Shown: positions 1-6,299, counted from the first letter of the stretch. The stretch: DNA of 6,299 nt from a bacterium (GCA_021767885.1 JAASSM010000120.1:1-6299), one strand, 5' to 3'. Program-made: numbers and translations. The notes: generated by a model not told the origin, from the sequence alone.

Positions 1-1083
1 CAGCTCGTGGAGCGGGTCCCCGCCCGACGCCCCATCGGCTCGTGGCAGCGCCTGCCTCCGGATGGGTCGCCACGGGTGTTGCGCGGGGTCCGCAGCTTCA
101 TCCTGCGGCAGCAGACCGCCGCCGGCAATCTCTATCTCATGGCCGATCTGGCCTCGCGGGCCGAGTTCGAGTCCCTGCGGGACCCGGGGTGGGATCTGAC
201 CCTGGCCGAGCAGTCGCTGCCCCGGGACATCGGCAAGCGCGAGACCCTCGAGGGTGGGGCCGCCATCCGCCGCCTGACCTCGTACCTGCTGCGTTGCGAG
301 CACGACCTCGAGTTGCTCGTGCCCGGGCCGGACGACCTCGTCCACGCCGGCAACGCCGTGGTCCTCGGTCGCGAGCGCGAGGACGACCGCGAGTTCCTGG
401 TCGTCAGCCTGGACCTGGATCAGGACCAGCGGGCCGCCATCGATGCGGGCGTGGAGGTGGAGGGCGCCTTCGGCGCCGCCGGGCGCGTCTTCCGCTTCCG
501 CTCGCGCTGCGACGGCCCGCGGCCGCTGGACCTCGAGGGCCTGGCCACGCTGCCCTGCGTGCGCCTGGAGGTGCCCGCGCGCTACGTCCTGGATCAGCGG
601 CGGCGCTACTTCCGCGTCCAGCCCCAGGACGCCCTGTCCGGCCACCTGGTCTGCCTGCCGCCCGAGGCGGTGGCCCGGCCCAGCGAGGACCCCTACGGAC
701 GGCGGGCCCGGCCGGACACCGGCCCGCCCGCCGACGCGGAGACCGTGGAGGTGGTGGACCTCAGCTTCTCCGGCGCCGGCGTGCTGGTGCCGGCCCCGGC
801 GCCGCAGGGCCTGGCCCGCGACGGCCTGGTGCGGCTCTGGCTGCACGGCACCGGCTTCTCGCAGCCGGCCATGGTCACCGGCCTGGTGCGGCGCTGCGAG
901 CTGCAGCCCTGCGGCCGCGGTCGCCAGCGCGTGAGCCTGGGCCTGGAGTTCGTCATGCGTGGCCCCGACGACCGCCAGGGGACGCAGCAGGTCCGCCAGT
1001 ACGTCATGGCTCAACAGCGATCGCTGCTCGCCAGCCGGAGCGCGCAGCAGGAACCCGCGCCGGCGACAGGGCACGTGTCTTGA
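1..1083 (+). CDS. PilZ-domain (YcgR-like) c-di-GMP-binding protein, 5' end possibly outside window
   Basis: Probable cytoplasmic cyclic-di-GMP effector. Numbering from a GTG at position 7, it shows the PilZ signature: RxxxR at R199-R203 (within QRRRYFRV), DLSFSG at D251-G256 (the [D/N]xSxxG motif), and a later GxxF at G312-F315. Residues about 95-190 look like the YcgR-type N-terminal beta domain that precedes PilZ in flagellar-brake proteins, running into the 'vP..Y.ldqRR.yfRv' junction. Two things are unusual. About 90 extra N-terminal residues lie before the YcgR-like part and I do not recognise them. A Pro/Arg/Asp-rich insert at about residues 218-245 separates the two binding motifs. The frame is open to the window edge. 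GTG at 7 is the first visible start and the first ATG is at 139 (residue 45), so the true start may be upstream. It ends with TGA at 1081-1083. PilZ assignment is strong; which process it controls (motility, polysaccharide, adhesion) cannot be read from the sequence. Confidence 0.87.
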   Translation, partial: QLVERVPARRPIGSWQRLPPDGSPRVLRGVRSFILRQQTAAGNLYLMADLASRAEFESLRDPGWDLTLAEQSLPRDIGKRETLEGGAAIRRLTSYLLRCEHDLELLVPGPDDLVHAGNAVVLGREREDDREFLVVSLDLDQDQRAAIDAGVEVEGAFGAAGRVFRFRSRCDGPRPLDLEGLATLPCVRLEVPARYVLDQRRRYFRVQPQDALSGHLVCLPPEAVARPSEDPYGRRARPDTGPPADAETVEVVDLSFSGAGVLVPAPAPQGLARDGLVRLWLHGTGFSQPAMVTGLVRRCELQPCGRGRQRVSLGLEFVMRGPDDRQGTQQVRQYVMAQQRSLLASRSAQQEPAPATGHVS

Positions 1084-1202
1084 TCGGAACCTCCCGCGTG
1101 AAGACCGAACGCCACTGATCGCCACCCAGGTGCCCTTCCGTCCGAACCGGCCGCGCATCTTGCCTGGCCACCGATCGCGACGGATGCAAAACGCAACCCG
1201 AC

Positions 1203-1208
1203 GAGGGA
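1203..1208 (+). promoter_or_regulatory. Ribosome binding site of the repeat-protein gene
   Basis: GAGGGA lies just upstream of the ATG at 1212; the GAGG core (1203-1206) leaves 5 nt to the start codon. This favours 1212 over the in-frame ATG at 1221, for which the spacing would be about 14 nt. The frame is open upstream only back to the TGA at 1116-1118, with no other ATG between. Confidence 0.6.
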
Positions 1209-1211
1209 CCG

Positions 1212-1298
1212 ATGGACGTCATGAAGCCTTGCCCCCGGATCCTGCACGCCGCCCTGGTGCTCATCGCCCTCGGCGCCCTGACCACCTCGGCGGCCGCG
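1212..1298 (+). other. Sec signal peptide of the repeat protein
   Basis: Residues 1-29 show a short basic n-region (K5, R9), a hydrophobic core from about I10 to A22 (ILHAALVLIALGA), and a small-residue c-region TTSAAA before F30. This fits signal peptidase I cleavage after A29 (A-x-A rule). The only cysteine, C7, lies before the hydrophobic core, so a lipoprotein signal is unlikely. Confidence 0.85.
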
Positions 1299-4200
1299 TT
1301 CGACGAGCTCGAGATCACCGTGGTCGACCCGCACCTCGTGAGCGGCCGGCCGGCCGTGACCGTGAACACGGAGTTCAGCGTGCGCGTGCGCGCGGTCAAC
1401 GCCGACGGGACCACGGACGTCAACGCGGACTTCATCAACGCCACCCTGCGATCGCCCAACGTGGCGGCCGACCTGCCGCCCGCAGCCTACCTGCAGAACG
1501 GCGAGCGCCAGTTCGACGGCGTGCGGTTCCTGGCCTCCGGCATGGGGGTGCGCCTGGAGGTCTTCGACGCGGACGACACCTCCGTGCCCGCCGCCGAGGT
1601 GGTGATCGACTGCTACGATCCGGTGGACCGCTTCGTGGTCTCGGTGCCCTCGGGCACCAAGTACGTCGATCAGGCCATCGACGTGACGCTGACCGCCCTG
1701 GATGCGGGCGGCGGCACCGTGCTCAATTTCCGCGATGACGTGGTCCTCGCCGCGGCCGTGGGCCACTTCTCCACCGGCCCGACCATCACCGTGCCCGGCC
1801 ACTCCTTCGCCGGCGGCACCACCACGCTGCCGGTCACCTTCTGGGGCACCGATCCGGTGACTCGCGAGAACGAGCTCACCGCCACCGGCACCGTGGTCTA
1901 TCAGGGTCAGACGGTCCCGGCCAGCGGCCAGGCCACCGTGGCACCCCTGCTGCCGGGCGCCCTGGCCGGCGTCGTGCTCCTGCTGCCGGGCGAGCAGCTC
2001 ACGCCCGGCGTCAGTCCCGGCAAGACCGGCACGCCCAACAGCCAGACCTCCGGCTCCACCTTCGGCGGCTCGCGGATCTACGCCACCGATCAGCACTGGA
2101 ACCCGGTCAGCAGCGGGCCCTATCCCACCATCGCCTGGTCCAGCGACGACCCCGATCCCGGCGTGGTCCTGCCGCCGGCCGCGGCCATGGGCGACAACCC
2201 CGAGACCAGCTACGATCTGACGCTGATCCGTTCCGGCACCACGCGCGTGACCGCCACCGCCAGCGGCGCCGTCAGCGGCACCAGCCGCTCCGACGTGGTG
2301 ATCAATCCCGAGGGTCTGGATCACTTCGAGTTCGACACCGGCATCTGGAACCCGGACGACGTCCAGGTCACCACCATCCCGTTCAACATCCGCGTCATCG
2401 CCCGCGACAGCAACGGCAACGTCTTCCCCCTCAACGGCCAGGTCTCGCTGCGCGTGCGCATCGGTGCCAGCGACGAGAGCGCCGAGTACATCATCACCAA
2501 CAACGCCACCTTCACCAACGGCCAGCTCGACGCCCTGGTGCAGGTGACCAAGCGCGGCTTCTCGGCGCGGATCATCGTCGACAGCGGCGTGGTTGGCGAA
2601 TCGCCCAGCTTCCAGGTCAACAGCGGCCCCTGCGAGAAGATCCTCTTCACCTTCCCGGGCGAGGAGTGGACTCCGGGCCTGAACGATCCCGACTTCAGCG
2701 GCAACAACGGCACGCCCAACGCGGTGACCGCCGGCCAGATCATCGACCCGGTCACCATCCGGCCGGTGGACCGCTACAACAACCTGGCGCCCGGCGCCCG
2801 CAACGTGACCATCAGCTGCCCCACCGGCTACTTCGAGCTGCCGGACTACCCGGGCAACACGGTGTCGATCAGCAACCCCACCGACATCCGTGTCGCCCTG
2901 CGGACCGCCTCCAGCGCCCAGGTCCTGCGCGCGGTGAGCAGCGGCCTGGATCCCAATGATTCCGGACCGGTGAGCGTCTCGCCCGCCGGCTGGCAGCGCC
3001 TGGTGGTGCAGGCGCCCGGCGAGACCCTGGCGCCGGGCATCTTCGACGGCATCGAGGACGACGGCAAGCTCGGCGACCCCGGCACCCAGGATGCCGGCGT
3101 GCCCTTCGACGTCCGCGTCTACGCCACCGACCAGTACTGGAACCCCGTCAGCGACAGCTCGCCCGCGCTGCCCATGGACGTGGACTTCTCCAGCAGCGAC
3201 CCCGCGGCCGTCCTGCCGGGCAACCCCCAGCAGCTCAACGACAACCTGGGCGACTTCCAGGTGGCCCTGGTCACCCTGGCCGATCCCAACCGCCAGACCG
3301 TCGAGGTGACCGACCGGCTCACCGGCCGCTCCGCCTACGCCACCATCCCCGTGCGGGCCGGCGTGATCGACCACTTCGACATCGGCATCAACAGCCGCTC
3401 GAACCCCACGCCGAACGACGTCCTCGACCCCATCCCCGACCACGGGGCGGGCAGCTCCCTGCCCAACGTGACGGTGATCGCTCGCGACATCTTCGGCAAC
3501 CACATCAACGACTACGCCGAGGACGTCACCCTGTACGTCAACCACGGCAGCGGCATCCTGACGCCCACCTCGGTCAGCCTGGCCGCCGGCATGGGCAGTG
3601 GCGGCTTCCAGGGCGCCTGGCGCGGCCCCATCCAGATCACCCGCGCCGGCCAGGACGTCCGCCTGTTCGTCCGCGAGGAGACCTACGCCCTGACCGACAG
3701 CAGCAACACGTTCGACGTCTTCGCCGACGCCCAGGACTACGCCGACCTGATCGTCCTCTTGCCGGGCGAGACCCACACGCCGGGCATCCCGCCGGGCAAG
3801 GTGGGCACCCCGGTGCCCGTGCAGGCCGGCGATCCGGTGCAGGCCCGCGTCCTGGCCACCGACGCCTGGTTCAACCAGGTGCCGGCGCGGCCGCAGGTGC
3901 ACTTCACCAGCAGCGACTTCTTCCAGATGATCACGCCCAACGATCAGGCGCTCGACACCGATGGCGCCGGCACCTTCGACCTCTACTTCAAGGCCGCCAC
4001 CAGCCACGAGCTGGTCGCCGCCGACCTCATCGAGCCGGCGATCAACGACACCTCGCGGATCAACGTCACCGCCGGCGAGTTCGATCGCCTCATGCTCGTG
4101 CTGCCCGGCGAGACCCCGCAGCCCGGCGGTCCGCAGGCCGACGGCAAGATCGGCACCCCCACGCCGCAGACGGCGAGCCTGGAGTTCGACGTCCGTGTCC

Positions 4201-6299
4201 GCGGCGTGGACCAGTTCTGGAACCTGGTCGACACCGCCACCGAGCGCGTCAACCTGGCCAGCGACGACGACTCCATCACCCCCACCAACCCGCTGAACAA
4301 CAACCAGCCCCTGGTGGGCGGCGAGCTGGTGATGCCCCTGTACCTGACCTCGCCGGGCTACGTGACCCTGGCCGCGACGGCCCTCGACCACACCGACATC
4401 ACCGGCCAGTCCGCCACCCTCGAGGTGCAGCAGGGCGCCACCTACCACATCGACGTGCCGGCCACCGCCGCGGTGGGGCCACCGTCGACCTTCAGCATGA
4501 CCATCAGCCTGGTGGACGAGAACGGCGACCCGCTGCCCACGGCCAACAACTGGGTCTCCATCGAGGCGCTCAAGGCCAACCTTGAGCCGGCCAGCAGCAC
4601 CCTGCAGGTCACCAGCGCGCAGCTCGCGGCCGGGACCGTGACCATCGCTGGCCAGGCGTACGACACCGTCGAGGACATCGTCATCCGCATCACCGACATC
4701 TCCGGTCGGCAGAGCTACAGCTCCACCATCGCCATGATGCCCAATGGCCTGGAGTACGTGGTCGCGGTGAACACCGAGGACGTCCGCCGCGTGGGGCCCC
4801 CGGCCACCTTCCCGGTGAGCGTCCGCCTGCGCGACACCGATACCCACACCATCATCGACGACGACCGCCGCTTCAGCGTGGGCATCGAGACCGCCGCCGG
4901 AGGCCCGGGCCTCGGCGTGGTCGGCGTGACCAGCCAGCGCCTGGACGGCGGCACGGTCACCTTCCAGCAGAGCTACACCCGGGCGGAGAACATCTACGTC
5001 ACCGTCACCGACAGCACCGGCCTGAGCGGATCGAGCCCCGTGTTCTCCCTGGTGGCCGACGGCTACAAGCGCCTGCAGCTCATCGCACCGGGCGAGACGG
5101 TCCAGGCCGGCATCCCGGCGTTCGAGGAGACGGGCAAGGACGGCACGCCGGCCGTCCAGCGCTCGGGCGAGCCCTTCCCGTTCACCGTGCGCGCCGTGGA
5201 CCAGTACTGGAACCTGGCCGATTCCACCAGCGTGGGCACCCTGCGCCTGGTGGCCAGCGACGGCTCCTTCACCCAGGACGGCAACCCGGACCAGAACTAC
5301 GTGCCGTTCGTCAACGGCCGGCGCACGTTCAACGGCTTCCTCACCGACGAGGGCACCGTGGCGATCACCGTCTACGACGAGGACGACCTCGGCAAGCCGT
5401 CGCAGTCCAGCTACATCCCCGTGGACCCGCCCTACGAGTACGAGATCACCGTCCCGGCCACCGCCTCCACCGGTCCGGTGCCGGGGTTCCAGATCACCGT
5501 CAAGCTCATCGATCCGGTCACCGGCAACGTGGTGCCCACCGCCCACAACCGGTTCCGCATGACGCCCCTGCTGCCCAACCAGGGCGCGGCCAACGGCGAC
5601 CTCGGCATCACCGAGGCGCAGCTCATCGGCGGCGTCTGCGTCATCAACCAGCAGAGCTACTCCACGGTGGAGGACATCATCATCCGCGTGGACGACGACT
5701 ACGGCCGCGAGGCGTTCTCCACGGTGATCGAGATGGACTCGGGCGGTCTCTACTACGCGGTGACCCTGCCCGATAGCGCCGTGGTGGGCCCGCCGGAGAC
5801 CTTCCCCCTGACCGTCGAGCTCATCGACAGCAACACCGGTGAGCGGGTATCCACCCAGGACCGTCTGTTCGACGTCGCGGTGATGAGCGCCCAGACCGGC
5901 CTGCCCGGCGCCGGCCACCTCGAGGTGAGCCAGGGCATCCTGCAGGCGGGCTATCGCGAGATCGCCCAGGCCTACAGCCGCGCCGAGGACATCTTCGTGG
6001 TGGTCAGCGACACCACCGGCATCAGCGGCATCAGCAACACCTGCCGCATGCTCGCCGACGGGTTCAAGCGCATCCAGATCGTCGCGCCCGGCGAGCAGCC
6101 GGCGCCCGGCGGCCTGACCGGCACCGGCAAGTCCGGCGCGCCGCTCACCCAGCAGGCGGAGGTGCCCTTCACCATCACCGTGCGCGCGGTGGACCAGTAC
6201 TGGAACCTGGTCTCCGACGTGGACGACGGCGCCATCGCCCTCTCGAGCAGCGGCGGCGCGCTGGACCTCGTGGACCCGGCCGACGCGGACGCGCCCTTC
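1212..6299 (+). CDS. Giant secreted Ig-like repeat protein (3' end outside window)
   Basis: An uninterrupted frame of 1,696 codons runs from ATG 1212 to the last base with no stop, so the C-terminus is missing. The product starts with a signal peptide (residues 1-29) and has no other hydrophobic segment long enough to span a membrane, so it should be exported. After two divergent Ig-like segments (about 30-137 and 138-253), it is built from beta-rich modules of three types: A at residues 254, 474, 594, 842, 957, 1283 and 1616; B at 369 and 718; C at 1077, 1178, 1406 and 1511. Strand motifs such as YATDQYWNPV and VIARDSNGNV resemble the 'A.D..GN.V' strand of bacterial Ig-like/invasin-type domains. 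Cysteine is rare. No catalytic motif is visible. A role as a surface adhesin, stalk or structural extracellular protein is inferred from architecture only; anchoring (FlgD-like/type IX tail, autotransporter barrel or other) cannot be judged without the C-terminus. Confidence 0.9.
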   Translation, partial: MDVMKPCPRILHAALVLIALGALTTSAAAFDELEITVVDPHLVSGRPAVTVNTEFSVRVRAVNADGTTDVNADFINATLRSPNVAADLPPAAYLQNGERQFDGVRFLASGMGVRLEVFDADDTSVPAAEVVIDCYDPVDRFVVSVPSGTKYVDQAIDVTLTALDAGGGTVLNFRDDVVLAAAVGHFSTGPTITVPGHSFAGGTTTLPVTFWGTDPVTRENELTATGTVVYQGQTVPASGQATVAPLLPGALAGVVLLLPGEQLTPGVSPGKTGTPNSQTSGSTFGGSRIYATDQHWNPVSSGPYPTIAWSSDDPDPGVVLPPAAAMGDNPETSYDLTLIRSGTTRVTATASGAVSGTSRSDVVINPEGLDHFEFDTGIWNPDDVQVTTIPFNIRVIARDSNGNVFPLNGQVSLRVRIGASDESAEYIITNNATFTNGQLDALVQVTKRGFSARIIVDSGVVGESPSFQVNSGPCEKILFTFPGEEWTPGLNDPDFSGNNGTPNAVTAGQIIDPVTIRPVDRYNNLAPGARNVTISCPTGYFELPDYPGNTVSISNPTDIRVALRTASSAQVLRAVSSGLDPNDSGPVSVSPAGWQRLVVQAPGETLAPGIFDGIEDDGKLGDPGTQDAGVPFDVRVYATDQYWNPVSDSSPALPMDVDFSSSDPAAVLPGNPQQLNDNLGDFQVALVTLADPNRQTVEVTDRLTGRSAYATIPVRAGVIDHFDIGINSRSNPTPNDVLDPIPDHGAGSSLPNVTVIARDIFGNHINDYAEDVTLYVNHGSGILTPTSVSLAAGMGSGGFQGAWRGPIQITRAGQDVRLFVREETYALTDSSNTFDVFADAQDYADLIVLLPGETHTPGIPPGKVGTPVPVQAGDPVQARVLATDAWFNQVPARPQVHFTSSDFFQMITPNDQALDTDGAGTFDLYFKAATSHELVAADLIEPAINDTSRINVTAGEFDRLMLVLPGETPQPGGPQADGKIGTPTPQTASLEFDVRVRGVDQFWNLVDTATERVNLASDDDSITPTNPLNNNQPLVGGELVMPLYLTSPGYVTLAATALDHTDITGQSATLEVQQGATYHIDVPATAAVGPPSTFSMTISLVDENGDPLPTANNWVSIEALKANLEPASSTLQVTSAQLAAGTVTIAGQAYDTVEDIVIRITDISGRQSYSSTIAMMPNGLEYVVAVNTEDVRRVGPPATFPVSVRLRDTDTHTIIDDDRRFSVGIETAAGGPGLGVVGVTSQRLDGGTVTFQQSYTRAENIYVTVTDSTGLSGSSPVFSLVADGYKRLQLIAPGETVQAGIPAFEETGKDGTPAVQRSGEPFPFTVRAVDQYWNLADSTSVGTLRLVASDGSFTQDGNPDQNYVPFVNGRRTFNGFLTDEGTVAITVYDEDDLGKPSQSSYIPVDPPYEYEITVPATASTGPVPGFQITVKLIDPVTGNVVPTAHNRFRMTPLLPNQGAANGDLGITEAQLIGGVCVINQQSYSTVEDIIIRVDDDYGREAFSTVIEMDSGGLYYAVTLPDSAVVGPPETFPLTVELIDSNTGERVSTQDRLFDVAVMSAQTGLPGAGHLEVSQGILQAGYREIAQAYSRAEDIFVVVSDTTGISGISNTCRMLADGFKRIQIVAPGEQPAPGGLTGTGKSGAPLTQQAEVPFTITVRAVDQYWNLVSDVDDGAIALSSSGGALDLVDPADADAPF
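1971..2315 (+). repeat. Type A module 1 (A1)
   Basis: Residues 254-368. It has the full A signature: VVLLLPGE (P259), then TPG, then GKTGTP, then ATDQHWNPVS with Trp296, 37 residues after the PGE proline. A 'SSDDPD' segment and a 'T.RVTATA' closing strand follow. The line LLPGALAG just upstream echoes the PGE strand. Confidence 0.8.
2316..2630 (+). repeat. Type B module 1 (B1)
   Basis: Residues 369-473. It opens with LDHFEFDTGI and carries the strand FNIRVIARDSNGNV followed by VSLRV. The same opening and strand recur in B2. The D..GN pattern is typical of bacterial Ig-like folds. Confidence 0.7.
2631..2990 (+). repeat. Type A module 2 (A2), divergent
   Basis: Residues 474-593. It starts KILFTFPGEEWTPG (P482) and keeps NNGTPNAVTAG, but the aromatic motif reads VDRYNNL, so Asn replaces the usual Trp and Arg the usual Gln. 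Spacing is otherwise conserved (41 residues from the PGE proline). Confidence 0.72.
2991..3362 (+). repeat. Type A module 3 (A3)
   Basis: Residues 594-717. It carries LVVQAPGETLAPG (P602), DGKLGDPGTQDAG, and VRVYATDQYWNPVS with Trp643. It directly abuts A2 without an intervening B or C module. Confidence 0.8.
3363..3734 (+). repeat. Type B module 2 (B2)
   Basis: Residues 718-841. It opens VIDHFDIGI, matching LDHFEFDTGI of B1, and has the strand VTVIARDIFGNHI followed by VTLYV. It is longer than B1, with an extra Pro/Asp/Gly-rich loop at about residues 729-748. Confidence 0.7.
3735..4079 (+). repeat. Type A module 4 (A4), variant aromatic motif
   Basis: Residues 842-956. It has LIVLLPGETHTPG (P851), GKVGTPVPVQAG, and LATDAWFNQV, where W-F (886-887) occupies the place of Y-W. 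The block TDGAGTFDLYFKA closes the domain. Confidence 0.76.
4080..4439 (+). repeat. Type A module 5 (A5)
   Basis: Residues 957-1076. It has FDRLMLVLPGETPQPG (P965), DGKIGTPTPQTA, and VRGVDQFWNLV (Trp1003). It abuts A4 directly and starts the first A-Ca-Cb triad of the regular section. Confidence 0.8.
4440..4742 (+). repeat. Type C module 1 (Ca subtype)
   Basis: Residues 1077-1177. It opens TYHIDVPATAAVGPPSTF, carries SLVDENGDPLP, and closes with YDTVEDIVIRITDISGR (Tyr1150). The closing strand is much closer to C3 than to C2 or C4, which defines the Ca subtype. Confidence 0.75.
4743..5057 (+). repeat. Type C module 2 (Cb subtype)
   Basis: Residues 1178-1282. It opens LEYVVAVNTED, followed by VGPPATFPVSVRLRD, and closes with SYTRAENIYVTVTDSTGLSG (Tyr1255, 105 residues after Tyr1150 of C1). 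It matches C4 most closely. Confidence 0.75.
5058..5426 (+). repeat. Type A module 6 (A6)
   Basis: Residues 1283-1405. It opens DGYKRLQLIAPGE (P1293), followed by GKDGTPAVQRSG and VRAVDQYWNLADS (Trp1333). The DNA for the V-D-Q-Y-W-N-L stretch (5196-5217) is identical over 22 bases to that in A7 (6189-6210). Confidence 0.82.
5427..5741 (+). repeat. Type C module 3 (Ca subtype)
   Basis: Residues 1406-1510. It opens YEYEITVPATASTGPVPGF, carries KLIDPVTGNVVPTAHN, and closes with SYSTVEDIIIRVDDDYGR (Tyr1483, exactly 333 residues after Tyr1150 of C1). Confidence 0.77.
5742..6056 (+). repeat. Type C module 4 (Cb subtype)
   Basis: Residues 1511-1615. It opens LYYAVTLPDSAVVGPPETF, carries ELIDSNTGERV, and closes with AYSRAEDIFVVVSDTTGISG (Tyr1588, exactly 333 residues after Tyr1255 of C2). 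Confidence 0.77.
6057..6299 (+). repeat. Type A module 7 (A7), cut by window end
   Basis: Residues 1616-1696. It opens DGFKRIQIVAPGE (P1626, 333 residues after P1293 of A6), followed by GKSGAPLTQQA and VRAVDQYWNLVSD (Trp1664). The domain is incomplete because the window stops, and a third triad may follow. Confidence 0.8.

Noticed and set aside
42..1118. Second + strand frame of 358 codons overlapping the PilZ gene
   Set aside because: Its translation is an Arg/Pro/Gly/Ala-rich low-complexity string without domains, while the frame ending at 1083 carries all PilZ motifs. The equal length is coincidence.
1160..1188. Possible sigma70-like promoter: TTGCCT, 17 bp, GATGCA
   Set aside because: The -35-like box matches four of six consensus bases but the -10-like box only two. 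In GC-rich DNA this is not enough to call.
1084..1211. Rho-independent terminator after the PilZ gene
   Set aside because: I see no GC-rich hairpin followed by a T run in the gap, only short chance palindromes such as CGATCG. Read-through or Rho-dependent termination remains open.
959..1738. + strand frame spanning the intergenic gap and the signal-peptide region
   Set aside because: It is Arg-rich shadow sequence in another frame. The overlapping frame from 1212 has a ribosome binding site, a clean signal peptide and continuous repeats.
1011..5918. 1,635-codon minus-strand open frame as a real giant gene
   Set aside because: It lies codon-for-codon opposite the signal-peptide-bearing repeat gene. 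It has no signal peptide or recognisable domain, its composition is biased toward G, V, D and H, and it runs through the intergenic gap into the 3' end of the PilZ gene. The absence of rare sense codons TTA, CTA and TCA explains its length.
4080..6299. Recent, near-identical DNA repeat or assembly artefact
   Set aside because: Apart from short stretches such as 22 identical bases at 5196 and 6189, the copies differ at many codons and in loop length, so these are old, diverged protein repeats and not a collapsed or duplicated assembly.
1..6299. CRISPR array, tRNA or rRNA gene, insertion sequence or phage attachment site
   Set aside because: No regularly spaced short identical repeats, tRNA-like cloverleaf, rRNA motif, transposase-like product or terminal inverted repeats were seen on either strand.

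Overview
The window is very GC-rich (about two thirds G+C or more, judged by eye), densely coding, and uses codons ending in G or C almost throughout. It holds two genes, both on the + strand, and both continue past a window edge. A Sec-type signal peptide, a YcgR/PilZ-type cyclic-di-GMP protein and a giant secreted Ig-like repeat protein fit a Gram-negative, probably uncultivated bacterium. From memory, similar 'PGE...GK.GTP...WN' repeat proteins occur in metagenome-derived candidate phyla such as the Krumholzibacteriota/Eisenbacteria area. I cannot test that placement here and hold it loosely.

Positions 1-1083 encode a PilZ-domain protein whose 5' end may lie outside the window. The PilZ signatures (RxxxR, DxSxxG and a late GxxF) are all present, so it is likely to bind c-di-GMP. 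A 128-bp gap (1084-1211) follows. It shows no convincing terminator, but has a purine-rich ribosome binding site at its 3' end.

From 1212 to the last base (6299) a single reading frame stays open for 1,696 codons. It encodes the N-terminal part of a very large exported protein: a signal peptide, two divergent N-terminal Ig-like segments, then at least 13 beta-rich modules of about 100-125 residues in three recognisable types. Type A (seven copies) has a PGE motif, a GK.GTP motif and a D-Q-Y-W-N motif. Type B (two copies) carries an 'ARD..GN' strand. Type C (four copies) carries a 'Y...E(D/N)I' strand. The order is N1-N2-A1-B1-A2-A3-B2-A4-A5-C1-C2-A6-C3-C4-A7.

In the last third the modules form a higher-order tandem repeat A-Ca-Cb. 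Equivalent landmark residues in the last two triads are exactly 333 residues (999 bp) apart. The C-terminus, which would show how the protein is anchored or exported, is outside the window.

The second very long open frame, a 1,635-codon antisense frame, is a register-matched shadow of the repeat gene and is not annotated. The PilZ gene and the repeat gene lie in the same orientation, so a link between c-di-GMP signalling and a surface adhesin or stalk-like protein is conceivable, but it rests only on adjacency.
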